A stretch of DNA of 64,000 bases from Patiria pectinifera (GCA_029964075.1 CM057145.1:1426001-1490000); one strand, 5' to 3'. Positions 40,601-43,354 are shown, counted from the stretch's first letter. The notes: generated by a model not told the origin, from the letters alone. Numbers and translations: made by a program.

Positions 40601-43354
40601 AAAGAAATAAACTAAAAACTGCAAAACTCAATCCGAAAATACGTGGGCGAGGGTTTTATACCCCTCCCACATGGGTGCAAGCCCGGAATCGGTACGCAAA
40701 AGGAAAAGAAGTACGATTTGCATAATTCACCTAGCATCCACCTCCGAAGTTACACAACACCTTACGGCCGTACAAATTTAGTGATTAATAAATCAACTCA
40801 GAAAATAAAAGGAATAATTTTAACAGTCTTGTGACACCCTGTACATGAACTCATTTCAGGGACAAAAAATCCCTACTTTAAATCCACTAGTACACTGCAT
40901 AGGAATATCACATTTTGAAACACATATGCCAACTTTGATATGAGCCAAAAACCAAACAAAAATATTGTACCCTATTTTTTATATATTTTAAAGAAAACAA
41001 AAATGTTGGGGTTTAATTTTCATCCAAGTTTGTCTCAATTTTGGGTGATCCACTATATCAAATTCAAGTTCAGAGTAAAGGTCAAATGTCATTATACTTC
41101 AAATAACCCCAACATGAAAAACAATGGATAATTTGGATTTCTCATGATGAAACCTTTCAAAAGAAATCAAAATTAATAAATTTGGCTCACAGATTAAACA
41201 GATATTGTCATTTAAAAAATGGCAGCAATGTCCATTTTGACCAAAATTGCCTGGGCGGTAGCGCGAAAACCGTTTGTCCGGGAGTGGCGCTAAAACTTAA
41301 AATTTCGGCTTTTTAGCCGAAATTTCCCCATAAACTAAATATGAACCAATTTGTAGAGGCTGGGGTTTCAAATTTAAAAGTTTCGGGGGTGATTAGATAC
41401 TGAATGACCCCAATATCAAATGACAAAATGTTGTTTAAAGTACCCCGAAAAGCAACTTAGGACGAGAGTTATTAGATAGTATATTATGTCGCATTTTTGG
41501 CCATTGCATTTTTCTTTGCTGAAAGAAGATTTTTTTTCCTCATATTTGGATAGAGTTTACCTTCCTAAGCTGGAAATCCATTGGTAACATTTTTTCCATC
41601 TACCATGTGGCGGCCATCTTGGAATTCAAAATGGCCGCCATTTCGGGCCTAATTTGTATCTAACTTCCTACCTGATTGTCATATGAAGTTCATTTTGATG
41701 GCAAACGCCATGTTTTGATACCAAGGAACCCGAGAAAATCATTGTTGATGGGGTATACTCCCAGTGGAGTACCCTATCAACAATGATTATAATTTGGGTT
41801 CCTTGGTATCAAAACATGCAGTTTGCCATCAAAATGGACTTCATGCGACATTCAGGTGCCACCTTATTATTTAAATGAAATCCAAAATGGCCGGGTTTTT
41901 TTAATATCCAATATGGCTTTCATCCATTTGGGATGCCTAAATGTGTTAATTGGATTCCTTGGTATCAAATTTATGTGGTTTGTCACCAATAGAGACTTCA
42001 TACGACATTCAAGTCCAAATTTATTATGCAAAATAGTTCAAAATGGCGGCAATTATGACATTTCCAAGATGGCTGCCATCAATTGTGAGTACCCCTTCCA
42101 CAGTGATTTACTTGAGTTCATTCAAAAACATGGACTTCATAGGACATTCAGGTGCAATGTTATTAAAAAAGAAATCCAAGATGGCGGCTATTTTGAAAAA
42201 TCCACGATGGCTGCCATCCATCTGGGATACATCATCAGCAATGGGTCATTAAGATTACTTGGTATCAAATGTATGGGGTTTGCCACCGAATTGACTTCGT
42301 ACGACATTTGAGTCCGAATTTATTATGCAAAGAAGCCGAAAATGGCGACCATTTTGAAATACCCAAGATGGCTGCCATCAGTTTGGAGTACATTGTAAAC
42401 AATAATGAACTCGGGTTCCTTTGTATCAAAAACATGGGGTTTGCCATCAAAGTGAACTTTATGCAACAATCAGGTCCGAAGTTATTTGATACAAATTAGG
42501 CTCGAGATGGCGGCCATTTTGAAATCCAAGATGACCGCCACATGGTAGCTGGGAAAAATGTCTCAAATGCATTTCCGATCGACTTAGGAAGGTAAACTCT
42601 TTCCAAATATCGAAATATGGCTGCACCAATTTTGCACCTAGGGCCAGTATATGGTGTTTTTTTTCAGGGCGATACATGTGCGACATTCTGAAAAAGGCAC
42701 CCAAAGCGGCAGATGCCACACAAAAGGGCACCACTTCTTTTTGAAAAGGGCTCTTGTTCAGAAAAAAAAGGGCACTCTTTACAAATTATTGGGGGGTGGG
42801 GGTAAACCCGTTGAAAAAAGGGCAATTGAATGGAAAAAGGCAGTCTTTTCAAAATATTGGGGGGGGGGGCTACTATATAGCCAAATCATATGAAAATCCC
42901 CCCCCCCGCTTGTTACGCCTATGATTGCTTTATATTTTAGGGCATAATTTCATCAAAATGTCACACGAATACGAGTTCGCAGCGCTGCACGGCCGGCTTC
43001 CACCATTCCTTTTTTTTTTTTACAAATCATGAAATTCATGGCCCTCAAAATGCTTAAACACCTTACACCAGGGAATTTGAGGGCATGCAATAGTGATTTG
43101 GCCGGCGTATAGGCAATTTGGGGCCTATATACTGGTCTGCACTACGTACCTGTCAATGAACCATTCGGAGTGTACTCGCTAGATGAGGTATCGATAGCGT
43201 AGGGAGGATTGTCTTGGTCGGTGGCCATACTAACCCCACCGTTGTGACCGGTCGGTATCATGTCGGTGCACAAGTTGGGATATGCCCCCACCAGTGGTCC
43301 TGCGCTGTTGCCGAGGGCGGCCGGCACCAGACACACAAGAATTGCGAAGATCAT
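4409..43354 (-). CDS. Reeler-LDLa-CUB-WSC-Sushi mosaic protein gene (composite model)
   Basis: Minus-strand exons listed separately join into one open model: signal peptide and Reeler (four exons), Thr/Pro linker, LDLa, CUB, LDLa, CUB, WSC, Sushi. Exon 1 ends in phase 1, Reeler exon 2 ends in phase 0, exon 3 in phase 2 and exon 4 in phase 1; all later complete exons are symmetric 1-1, the hallmark of shuffled extracellular modules. The product should be secreted or membrane-anchored and act outside the cell in adhesion, recognition or innate defence. No transmembrane segment, stop codon or polyadenylation exon was found, so the 3' end is missing. It is an inference that all exons form one gene: two genes split in the long introns (29,469-23,426 or 12,633-5,211) remain possible. 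Introns are heavily colonised by transposons. Confidence 0.65.
4930..5211 (-). CDS. WSC domain exon
   Basis: A 282-bp symmetric phase-1 exon with acceptor TTTGTTTCAG and donor CAGAA|GTATGT. It encodes a complete WSC domain: GYLGCFRD start, CFRYC, YAGLQIGHECFCGN, then a cysteine pair (NCQDRCSGN) and ICGDTWHISIY, eight cysteines in all. WSC domains are putative carbohydrate-binding modules found in Kremen, polycystin-1 and fungal wall sensors. Its position next to Sushi and downstream of CUB and LDLa modules points to an extracellular recognition protein. Confidence 0.9.
5378..6070. other. Intron sequence, nothing recognised
   Basis: AT-rich sequence without a splice-bounded exon. A loosely repeated segment (AACACACAGAYGAGTTT, near 5,643 and 5,898) suggests a diverged internal duplication of about 250 bp. 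Confidence 0.5.
6075..7515 (-). pseudogene. 5'-truncated LINE (non-LTR retrotransposon) reverse transcriptase
   Basis: Minus-strand frames 7,068-7,517, 6,442-7,278 and 6,080-6,346 together cover most of a non-LTR reverse transcriptase. Visible motifs are KSGKAPGIDGI (RT motif 1), NWRGITLMS (motif 2), YEKAFDSI (motif A), SGVKQG (motif B) and DFADDLAL (motif C, the catalytic aspartates). The C-terminal segment has GRPKETWRRTVERE and SWSEA. At least two frameshifts (near 7,110 and 6,400) and a short loss after SGVKQG inactivate it. The 5' end stops abruptly near 7,515, as expected from incomplete reverse transcription. It lies in the intron before the WSC exon, in the same orientation as the host gene. 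The family is probably RTE-like, but this needs a search. Confidence 0.88.
7670..7860. repeat. Palindromic ATAGTACCATACTATGGTA motifs
   Basis: Three close copies of a self-complementary TACCATAGTATGGTA-type word occur at about 7,698, 7,760 and 7,800, the first two preceded by TGTACGTATA. It looks like a decayed small inverted-repeat element. No gene is seen. Confidence 0.5.
7946..8200 (+). CDS. 84-codon open frame, doubtful
   Basis: An ATG-initiated frame with no visible domain. It has several cysteines (including DCDC) and an acidic stretch (VENEVDVFSVVDIDPNE). No splice sites or upstream TATA element define it. It lies in an intron of the Reeler gene on the opposite strand. The sequence just downstream (8,265-8,400) resembles 31,480-31,590, so the area is partly repeat-derived. 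I cannot tell a small gene from chance. Confidence 0.15.
   Translation: MFFAKHCSNETIHKGIKHDVNVQKALLACLLSSAVDCDCVKSVENEVDVFSVVDIDPNEMSNTRFVIALMHVGAIASKKEPTEL
8806..8975 (+). promoter_or_regulatory. Candidate Pol II core promoter and first exon
   Basis: Two CCAAT boxes (GACCAATCC at about 8,813; GCCAATCAC at about 8,877) precede a TATA box (CTTATAAAG, 8,913-8,921). About 36 bp downstream of the TATA box lies CAAGATGGCGACGGTGATG, an initiator-like context for an ATG at 8,957, followed by GTAAAC (8,971), which can be read as a splice donor. Read without splicing, the frame stops after five codons. No downstream exon was identified. Confidence 0.3.
9172..9450. repeat. Minisatellite, 74-75 bp unit, about 3.6 copies
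   Basis: Units start at GAGGAGAAGCACGCTTCCC; the CACGCT word recurs at 9,181, 9,255, 9,329 (variant CGCGCT) and 9,404. The units are nearly identical, suggesting recent expansion or homogenisation. Confidence 0.92.
9451..10260. other. AT-rich stretch, no recognised gene
   Basis: Composition becomes distinctly AT-rich from here to about 11,050. A 66-codon minus-strand frame (9,568-9,768) has a TATAAATC box about 30 bp upstream of its ATG but shows no domain I recognise. A repeated block, GTATGGAGCGCC, occurs at about 10,143 and 10,186. The end is poly-A/T rich (10,200-10,245). Confidence 0.4.
10268..10690 (+). pseudogene. Broken TFIIB-like reading frame
   Basis: An ATG frame (10,268-10,435, 55 codons) encodes a zinc-ribbon-like start: a C-x-H pair (QCDHQII) then, about ten residues on, ICETCGEII, as in N-terminal ribbons of TFIIB-type factors. 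After stops and frameshifts, a second segment (about 10,530-10,690) has GCVKRSLIASCYHHV and KVTQNQFNKALKKF, matching in spacing and character a cyclin-like repeat of TFIIB (K-R/S-x-I-A-x-C-Y, then a helix-turn-helix ending K-x-x-K-F). Together these suggest a TFIIB paralogue broken by stops. The AT-rich setting and the tail-to-tail partner frame recall compact large DNA virus genomes, where divergent TFIIB genes are common; that origin is inference. A decayed cellular paralogue is the alternative. Confidence 0.4.
10679..11042 (-). pseudogene. Decayed reading frame facing the TFIIB-like frame, unrecognised
   Basis: The minus strand has an ATG frame of 67 codons (11,042-10,839; key words FNPGYFNISKVVYTG, FKFLFIRCPQL and DGRPSDILKIVP). 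It is followed in another frame by coding-like sequence, with an internal stop, down to about 10,683, ending in a charged coiled-coil-like tail (FEKEVKKRIDERL). It is tail-to-tail with the TFIIB-like frame and has the same AT bias. A structural-protein-like beta-rich first half is only an impression; I do not recognise a family. Confidence 0.3.
11057..11395 (+). repeat. Long dispersed duplication, copy 1
   Basis: Closely matches 23,585-23,920 in the same orientation (shared CAAGAGGTCATTTCCTTATG, CAGGCTGATTCC, CCATTGAGGAATACGAGGCA). The two copies share further sequence later (12,184-12,350 against 23,925-24,090). The extra 0.8 kb here includes the left part of the MITE below. Confidence 0.85.
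11764..12289. mobile_element. MITE with CTTAAAGGGG termini, copy 1
   Basis: The left end CTTAAAGGGACACTGGGTCC and the right end GGACCTAGTGCCCCTTTAAG form an inverted repeat of about 22 bp with few mismatches. Relatives lie at 14,236-14,582 and, as a right-end fragment, at about 23,925-24,030. Open frames on both strands inside it (11,878-12,226) have no domain and are not conserved in the second copy. Confidence 0.7.
12290..12632. other. Intron sequence, no exon
   Basis: The first part (to about 12,350) belongs to the duplication shared with 24,030-24,090. The rest has G- and A-runs and no splice-bounded frame. A CUB exon would be expected near here by analogy with the two intact LDLa-CUB cassettes, and none is present. 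Confidence 0.5.
12633..12711 (-). pseudogene. Truncated third LDLa exon
   Basis: The 3' half of an LDL-receptor class A module is intact: WQCDGYTDCLNGRDEQNCG followed by a good donor (TGTG|GTAAGG). The upstream half that should carry the first three cysteines is replaced by unrelated AT-rich sequence; alignment to the two complete LDLa exons stops near 12,706, and no phase-1 acceptor is in place. The preserved donor suggests the loss is not very old, or that the piece is sometimes spliced through a cryptic acceptor (GTTAAG, about 12,712). Confidence 0.65.
12958..13311 (-). CDS. CUB domain exon 2
   Basis: A 354-bp symmetric phase-1 exon with acceptor AAATGCAG and donor GGAG|GTGAAA. It encodes a whole CUB domain: SPRHPSIYPDN near the start, an aromatic-rich WILQTEED strand, the central FLDVFRAGDG block and MWVRFTSNGYWRTSGFSLT at the end. 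The four cysteines normally forming two CUB disulfides are all absent. CUB domains bind protein ligands, often with calcium; an aspartate-containing D-V-F-R-A-G-D-G block is kept. It is a duplicate of the 14,989-15,339 exon. Confidence 0.88.
13312..14063. other. Intron sequence, nothing recognised
   Basis: AT-rich with poly-A runs (13,370-13,390). No splice-bounded exon on either strand. Confidence 0.6.
14064..14180 (-). CDS. LDLa domain exon 2
   Basis: A 117-bp symmetric phase-1 exon with acceptor ATTTTTCAG and donor TGCG|GTGATT. It encodes one LDL-receptor class A module with six cysteines (MCSSGDFDCSNSGC, AWQCDGITDCLDRRDELNCG). In the usual calcium-binding signature D-C-x-D-G-S-D-E, the G-S pair is R-R here, while the acidic ligands are kept. 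LDLa modules fold around calcium and bind ligands. The exon has the same length and phase as the LDLa exon at 15,828-15,944. Confidence 0.9.
14236..14582. mobile_element. MITE with CTTAAAGGGG termini, copy 2
   Basis: Shares both ends and inner blocks (GAGAACGAATTTCGGG, CAAACAATCCAAAACATGAA, ATTTCAGG) with the element at 11,764-12,289, with a shorter middle. It sits in the intron just upstream of LDLa exon 2. Confidence 0.7.
14583..14988. other. Intron sequence, nothing recognised
   Basis: No exon or clear repeat. Several GTCGAC/GTTGACTT words give weak internal similarity only. Confidence 0.5.
14989..15339 (-). CDS. CUB domain exon 1
   Basis: A 351-bp symmetric phase-1 exon with acceptor TCACTTACAG and donor TGAAA|GTAAAG. 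It encodes a complete CUB domain (SPRYPDNYPPN, IIWYLQTEENRK, YGDYLRAGDG, LLSSGNAMWLRF, SGFSLTAASVP). As in its duplicate at 12,958-13,311, all four canonical cysteines are missing, so both domains would fold without the usual disulfides. It follows an LDLa exon, forming one LDLa-CUB cassette. Confidence 0.9.
15340..15827. other. Intron sequence, nothing recognised
   Basis: AT-rich intron between LDLa exon 1 and CUB exon 1. No further splice-bounded frame. Confidence 0.6.
15828..15944 (-). CDS. LDLa domain exon 1
   Basis: A 117-bp symmetric phase-1 exon with acceptor TTTTCCCCAG and donor TGCG|GTAAAT. It encodes one LDLa module with six cysteines (MCPMGDFDCGHSVC, WQCDTLTDCLDGSDELNCG) and an intact calcium-binding D-C-L-D-G-S-D-E signature. 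With CUB exon 1 it forms the first LDLa-CUB cassette; the second cassette is at 14,180-12,958 and a broken third LDLa lies at 12,633. Confidence 0.92.
16385..16708. repeat. Minisatellite of about 56-60 bp unit, left part
   Basis: Diverged tandem units with consensus words ACTCACACGAGGACACAAG and CATGTTAGTGTTTGATTAGTGGCTC. The array is interrupted by the LTR retrotransposon at 16,709 and resumes at 21,078. Open frames across it are chance. Confidence 0.85.
16709..17097 (+). repeat. 5' LTR of element 1, carrying a nested MITE
   Basis: Equivalent to the 114-bp 3' LTR once the nested insertion is removed. Differences from the 3' LTR are few (TGTTGTGG against TGTTATGG at the start; ACGGGA against ACGGGC). 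Confidence 0.95.
16759..17025. mobile_element. hAT-like MITE nested in the 5' LTR
   Basis: A perfect 15-bp terminal inverted repeat CAAGGGCGGATCCAG (16,759-16,773) / CTGGATCCGCCCTTG (17,011-17,025) is flanked by an 8-bp duplication TGATGTTA (16,751-16,758; 17,026-17,033). The 3' LTR has a single TGATGTTA at 21,006-21,013, the unoccupied site. The 8-bp duplication fits hAT transposition. The interior is G/C-run rich and has no gene. Related GGCGGATCCAG ends occur at 24,147, 28,733, 48,659 and 58,804. Confidence 0.92.
17449..18276 (+). pseudogene. Gag of element 1, with two in-frame stops
   Basis: The likely start is ATG at 17,449 (MAHSLIPPPAKMDMKGD). The frame continues as a Ty3/gypsy Gag but is cut by TAA at 17,695-17,697 and TGA at 18,046-18,048. 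The C-terminal nucleocapsid part has two zinc knuckles, CKYCGKSHSKGKC (CX2CX3HX4C) and CSKCQKRNHYAQVC (CX2CX4HX4C). The protein would coat the element RNA in cytoplasmic particles. The stops make this copy non-coding. Confidence 0.85.
18266..19925 (+). pseudogene. Protease, reverse transcriptase and RNase H of element 1 (frameshifted)
   Basis: The frame ending at 19,261 carries an aspartic protease motif (QLDSGATCSTM) and a reverse transcriptase core (LDPHGLNKAIKRNHYPIP, VDAKDGFLQV, LRMPFGISSAP, and IADDILVYG with the catalytic Asp-Asp). A frameshift and stop at about 19,259 are followed by an RNase H region (19,374-19,925) with IECDSSEVGLGAV, YAQIEKECLAI and LTDHKPL. An in-frame TGA at 19,923 ends it. 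The frame begins inside the gag region, overlapping it in another phase. Confidence 0.9.
19926..20641 (+). pseudogene. Integrase remnant of element 1, internally deleted
   Basis: After the RNase H linker the sequence jumps near 20,120 to the second half of an integrase core (GPNYVSREFTQFWNEW, SPYHSKSNGKAESTV with the catalytic Glu). The HHCC zinc finger and the first catalytic Asp are missing, and the residue before GPNY is not the usual Asp-Asn pair. A later frame (20,339-20,641) has the Pro/Ser-rich tail ending RSGRISRPPKRLIES. The element cannot integrate on its own. Confidence 0.85.
20964..21077 (+). repeat. 3' LTR of element 1
   Basis: 114 bp, TGTTATGG...AGAACA, with the empty site for the MITE seen in the 5' LTR (TGATGTTA at 21,006-21,013). 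Confidence 0.95.
21078..21545. repeat. Minisatellite of about 56-60 bp unit, right part
   Basis: Continuation of the 16,385-16,708 array beyond the LTR element, with about eight further diverged units. The first bases GACAC are the target duplication. Confidence 0.88.
21546..23366. other. Intron sequence, no exon recognised
   Basis: No splice-bounded exon with a known domain. GAAGGCGTCTTCGCC (21,960) is a small perfect hairpin. The stretch 22,500-22,680, with CCAATAAATAAACC, is LTR-like in style but has no partner here. Confidence 0.45.
23367..23426 (-). CDS. Thr/Pro-rich linker exon
   Basis: A 60-bp symmetric phase-1 exon with acceptor TTTTTGTTCAG (exon starts 23,426) and donor AGTG|GTAAGT. 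It encodes 20 residues made of EPTTTP-type repeats and PSTTDES, a mucin-like O-glycosylatable spacer. Such microexons often separate extracellular domains. Its phase matches both the Reeler exon 4 donor and the LDLa exon 1 acceptor. No domain could confirm it, but both splice sites are excellent. Confidence 0.72.
23585..24100 (+). repeat. Long dispersed duplication, copy 2
   Basis: Matches 11,057-11,395 and, after a jump at about 23,921, 12,184-12,350. The jump equals loss of about 0.8 kb relative to copy 1, including most of the MITE there. A GGCGGATCCAAAGGGGG segment follows at 24,147. Confidence 0.82.
24480..25160. repeat. Tandem array of about 105-bp units (orientation 1)
   Basis: Diverged units share GGTAACATTCCCACATTGC, CTACTACTGAACC and GGCAAAGTGGGAATT. 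The same family appears inverted at 28,045-28,725. Confidence 0.8.
25041..25097 (+). repeat. 57-nt block, perfect inverted copy at 30,293-30,349
   Basis: All 57 bases are identical to the reverse complement of 30,293-30,349 (begins TGCTGTCGTAAAATTTCC). It lies inside the array on this side and in unrelated intron sequence on the other. Confidence 0.95.
25305..25830. mobile_element. Degenerate inverted-repeat element ending CGGCTAAAACGGTCAC, copy 1
   Basis: Homologous in inverted orientation to about 62,370-62,880: shared CCTTAATTAAGGTTC, CCCATTATGCAAGGGTTTG, TTTTCTGTCAAACTC and TTAGCCGAAAATCGGCTAAA. No coding frame is conserved. Confidence 0.65.
25975..26416. repeat. Large near-perfect palindrome, 442 bp
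   Basis: The left arm starts TTTGGAACAATACGCGCTA and the right arm ends TAGCGCGTATTGTTCCAAA; the arms meet around 26,186-26,200 with a very short AT-rich centre. The arms (about 210 bp) differ by scattered substitutions and small indels. Inside are TCACGTGA, GGTGGAACTCACATCACGTG and its complement. It could fold into a long hairpin or cruciform. No clear target duplication. Confidence 0.88.
26595..26690. repeat. Isolated unit fragment of the 216-bp satellite
   Basis: CTGCAAACGCCAGCGACACAAAC through GGGAAGTTCTGCACC matches the array at 27,045-28,042. Confidence 0.8.
27045..28042. repeat. Tandem satellite, about 216-bp unit, 4.6 copies
   Basis: The AGCTGGCAAACGGG word recurs at 27,050, 27,267, 27,472, 27,688 and (diverged) 27,904; spacings are 205-217 bp. 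Each unit also has CCTGCAAGCGCCAGCGACAC. The similar proteins readable on the minus strand are by-products of the repeat. Confidence 0.92.
28045..28725. repeat. Tandem array of about 100-bp units (orientation 2)
   Basis: Reverse-oriented relatives of the 24,480-25,160 array: CACTTTGCCCAGGTTCAGTAG and GCGCAATGTAGGAATATTACC recur about seven times. An extra fragment lies at about 29,001-29,035. Confidence 0.8.
28733..29012. mobile_element. hAT-like G-rich MITE, family shared with 48,653-49,043
   Basis: Shares the interior (GCTGTTCAAATT, TACCCCCTATMTAAGCTGCCTC, GAACAGGCGGACATT) and ends (GGTCCAGGA / TCTGCGCCTGG) with the 48,653-49,043 element. It carries a run of twelve or more G and has no coding function. 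It sits inside the ~100-bp array. Confidence 0.75.
29469..29560 (-). CDS. Reeler domain exon 4 (end of domain)
   Basis: A 92-bp exon with acceptor CTGCCTAG (phase 2 in) and donor CTGC|GTAAGT (phase 1 out). It encodes the end of the Reeler domain (ATIVKGDPDRSYFYTGVKSA, then QVSPVNDIPL). The phase fits exon 3 exactly, and its phase-1 end suits the following modular exons. Reeler domains occur in reelin, spondin and insect defence proteins and are extracellular. Confidence 0.85.
29900..30235 (+). repeat. Dispersed repeat family R, copy 1
   Basis: Copies at 33,655-33,985 and 42,930-43,145 have the same orientation and a common right end (GATTTGGCCGG...GGCAATTT...CTGGYCTGCAC). Shared words include CCAAAGATGATCAC, CGCTCCATTGCAAAAT (variants) and GAATTTGAGGGCATGCAA. 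Confidence 0.85.
30293..30349 (-). repeat. 57-nt block, perfect inverted copy of 25,041-25,097
   Basis: Identical over 57 nt in reverse complement to the block 5.2 kb away. No other flanking similarity is obvious. Confidence 0.95.
30509..30850. mobile_element. MITE with CGGRCAATTCAMAATGCAG ends
   Basis: The left end CGGGCAATTCACAATGCAG and right end CTGCATTTTGAATTGTCCG extend into an imperfect inverted repeat of about 60 bp that includes GTGCGCCACCAAGAG. No transposase; no obvious target duplication. Confidence 0.72.
31162..31253 (-). CDS. Reeler domain exon 3
   Basis: A 92-bp exon with acceptor CTTTTCAG (phase 0 in) and donor TTCAG|GTAGCC (phase 2 out). It encodes SAWAHSNSNAKSSVAVFWNA and PAQDEGPIEF, the typical Reeler stretch with histidine-serine then V-x-V-x-W-x-A-P. 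It joins exon 2 in frame after CHNVAN. Confidence 0.88.
31866..32432. mobile_element. Tc1/mariner-type MITE, copy 2, with internal 95-bp duplication
   Basis: Similar to 179-675 across most of its length (CATCAGCATTTCATGTTGAT, TTTGCATGAATGGGTT, a GGACCACCCTGT-like right end). A 95-bp segment is tandemly duplicated (31,986-32,080 and 32,081-32,175), which copy 1 lacks. The left terminus is eroded. Confidence 0.78.
32566..32717 (-). CDS. Reeler domain exon 2
   Basis: A 152-bp exon with acceptor GTTATCATAG (phase 1 in) and donor CAAAT|GTAAGG (phase 0 out). It encodes VTIRGLGGNQFEGFFIQARR, the most diagnostic Reeler segment (F-x-G-F-x-x-Q-A-R), then GTFSGPPANTKLLMCHNVAN, whose cysteine would pair with the one in exon 1. 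It joins exon 1 in phase to give a continuous Reeler domain. Confidence 0.92.
32718..33654. other. Intron sequence, no exon
   Basis: Contains a G-rich stretch (32,967-33,065, GGGGCGGATATCTTGCCC and a G run) that looks like another degraded G-rich MITE. Otherwise nothing is recognised. Confidence 0.5.
33655..33985 (+). repeat. Dispersed repeat family R, copy 2
   Basis: Same family and orientation as 29,900-30,235 and 42,930-43,145. Ends GGTCTGCACCCTTA. Confidence 0.85.
34275..34429 (+). repeat. 5' LTR of element 2
   Basis: 155 bp, identical to 38,762-38,916. Contains an AATAAAG polyadenylation-like word. Confidence 0.97.
34480..37557 (+). CDS. Gag-protease-reverse transcriptase-RNase H polyprotein of element 2
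   Basis: A 1,025-codon frame. Residues 1-220 are Gag capsid-like (PPPPFFVVTPGTPPVPWTQW; LRALASSCNFG). Residues 231-266 hold two zinc knuckles (CYRCGEQSHKANNPNC, CSKCGKMGHYARVC). The retropepsin active site DTGAAVSII is near 329-337. Reverse transcriptase spans about 470-680 with CVDLREVNKAV, SSLDMNSAYHQ and YLDDIVIFG (catalytic Asp-Asp near 631-632). RNase H follows with STDASAYGIGAVL, SEREALACVWA and RTDHQAL. The start ATG is 50 bp after the LTR in a reasonable context. The frame ends at TAG 37,555-37,557 inside the integrase zinc-finger region because of a frameshift near 37,490. Gag and Pol share one frame, as in some Mag-like elements. Confidence 0.96.
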   Translation: MASIPPPPFFVVTPGTPPVPWTQWRGMFETYTVASAANTYPALRKRALLLHCLGTEGQRVFHTLPQENAGENEDEFDSALRVLDRHFKPKLNVVAERYRFRRRSQLPGESVDDYIRELRALASSCNFGNMTDELIRDQFIERTYSSQIRERLLLEPDLTLTDAITISRQVESALRESKIIGENSSHTPEADVHAVTHRKPRQQNRKPRKHRNTTEHPPQQSRPAPLQSQICYRCGEQSHKANNPNCKAKYATCSKCGKMGHYARVCRSGQRFQSTRNQVQGVFTSDNPVAPHPDYQDPNVLTIQHIAHADSVKCSVLLGQSVQLAMTVDTGAAVSIIPASTFGKFFAREALQPSTAKLTTYLHEPITVLGTFHTTVRLASNPERCVPAHIFVVQSGIAIMGLDLIRRLDITITGGKVMLVNGNDSKPPSSTPPSPTATTPSDQTSMDMRKQYPELFNGKVGLAKNYVPKVKVRPSVPPMQQKLRNLPFSVRDEVANELKRLEDADIIERIDASEWVSPLVVAYKKSGKVRLCVDLREVNKAVIVDKYPLPNIQELLGELHGASVFSSLDMNSAYHQLLLHEDSRDLTAFITHVGLFRFKRVCFGLASAPSAIQKLMSCALSGLAGVQCYLDDIVIFGRDQKDHNANLSAVLNRLTELGVTLNYDKCHFNLSNLRFLGHTVSSEGLTPDPTHVEALLNAPKPTDPSTLRSFMGLASYYARFVPNYATMVEPLRALLRKDTQFIWSEAAQSCFELLKQHISNATALALFDPDLPTIVSTDASAYGIGAVLAQIKNNHEVPIAFASRSLTTTERKYSVSEREALACVWACEKWYKYLWGRQFTLRTDHQALTTLLSTRGTGHKPMRIARWAARLLNFNYTVEFRAGAHNRVADALSRLPLPTTAHATEHTDDEIIVQWISALLVDASAITKAELQSATRTDTILKSVSEYITSGWPAKQHITTELQPYFHLQDELSVADDCIMRGDRFVIPTALQSSLITIAHQGHQELYAPSNDFVTAIGGQVWTNR
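37542..38525 (+). CDS. Integrase of element 2 (frameshifted from Pol)
   Basis: A 327-codon frame overlapping the end of Pol by 16 bp. It has the second half of the HHCC zinc finger (HCAACQ), the catalytic triad Asp (IAIDICGPF), Asp (ELVSDNGSQF) and Glu (HPQANGLVERFNRVLKQ), a C-terminal GPY-like region (NRYGPPQRITQS) and a basic tail. The first half of the zinc finger (IAHQGHQ) is in the Pol frame upstream, so a one-base change near 37,490 separates two otherwise intact parts. A natural frameshift site is unlikely inside a zinc finger; a recent mutation or a sequencing error fits better. Confidence 0.93.
   Translation: MDKQIEHQVRHCAACQVSDKTAYIRTPPLQPVPLPAHPWPKIAIDICGPFEHGPQNCRFAIVLMDYYSKWPEVAFAADATSHSVCFMLDSIFAREGLPNELVSDNGSQFVSTEFESYLIQRGIKHIRTSLYHPQANGLVERFNRVLKQTLQIATREHRPWKTATLELLTAYRSTAHATTGKSPAELLHSRRMTTTLNFRPTEISQEEPADIRDRVRSTQTKYKRYTDQKRGAVHPRFQTGDYVRVKNPRHVHKGSNRYGPPQRITQSKGPSTYQLEDGRTWNATHLTMTHKLPNQMPTTPRQPATPKPQNRPKRQIRQPTWVKDYYM
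38762..38916 (+). repeat. 3' LTR of element 2
   Basis: 155 bp, identical to the 5' LTR, preceded by the polypurine tract. Confidence 0.97.
39478..39665 (+). repeat. About 185-bp dispersed repeat, copy 1
   Basis: Direct repeat with 40,221-40,400 (GTGGTGGAAATATGCCTAAT-type start, TTTGCATAAATYCAAAATGG, TCATCATTC, CCTATGTTTCC end). An inverted relative lies at about 41,395-41,510. Confidence 0.8.
39830..40206. mobile_element. MITE with TTTAACCCTAAA ends
   Basis: The left end TTTAACCCTAAATGGGCGGGG and a right end complementary to it (CCCCTTTAGGGTTAAA) enclose two G/C-rich inner blocks (GGCGGATTCTGCCCCCC; GGCGGATTCCGCCCCCC). It lies between the two 185-bp direct repeats. Confidence 0.72.
40221..40400 (+). 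repeat. About 185-bp dispersed repeat, copy 2
   Basis: See 39,478-39,665. Together with the inverted copy at 41,395-41,510 it makes a large degenerate inverted repeat around 40.4-41.4 kb. Confidence 0.8.
40401..41394. other. Intron sequence, no exon
   Basis: No recognised gene. CTTGTGACACCCTGTA at about 40,829 resembles a mariner-type right terminus, and GGGTTTTATACCCC at 40,650 is TATA-like, so it may be a degraded transposon or solo LTR. The partner end was not found. Confidence 0.4.
41546..42609. mobile_element. Foldback element with about 100-bp inverted ends and internal tandem repeats
   Basis: The left end (41,546-41,641; TTTGGATAGAGTTTACCTTC) and right end (42,507-42,609; GGAAGGTAAACTCTTTCCAAA) are imperfect inverted repeats. 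The inside begins with a palindrome centred at about 41,762 (arms 41,665-41,760 and 41,764-41,860). About four diverged units of 150-160 bp follow, each with GGTATCAAA, TTTGCCATCAAA, GACTTCATACGACATTC and CCAAGATGGCTGCCAT. No coding capacity. Confidence 0.78.
42650..42925 (+). repeat. Dispersed GGCGTAGC-type repeat, copy 2 (inverted relative of 4,003-4,260)
   Basis: Shares GGGCGATACATG, AAAAGGGC blocks, CAAAATATTGGGGG and a TTACGCCTATGA end with the reverse complement of 4,003-4,260. Confidence 0.75.
42930..43145 (+). repeat. Dispersed repeat family R, copy 3, abutting the exon 1 donor
   Basis: Ends CTGGTCTGCAC at 43,141, eight bases from the splice donor of the Reeler exon (GT at 43,148-43,149). 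Same orientation as copies 1 and 2. Confidence 0.85.
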
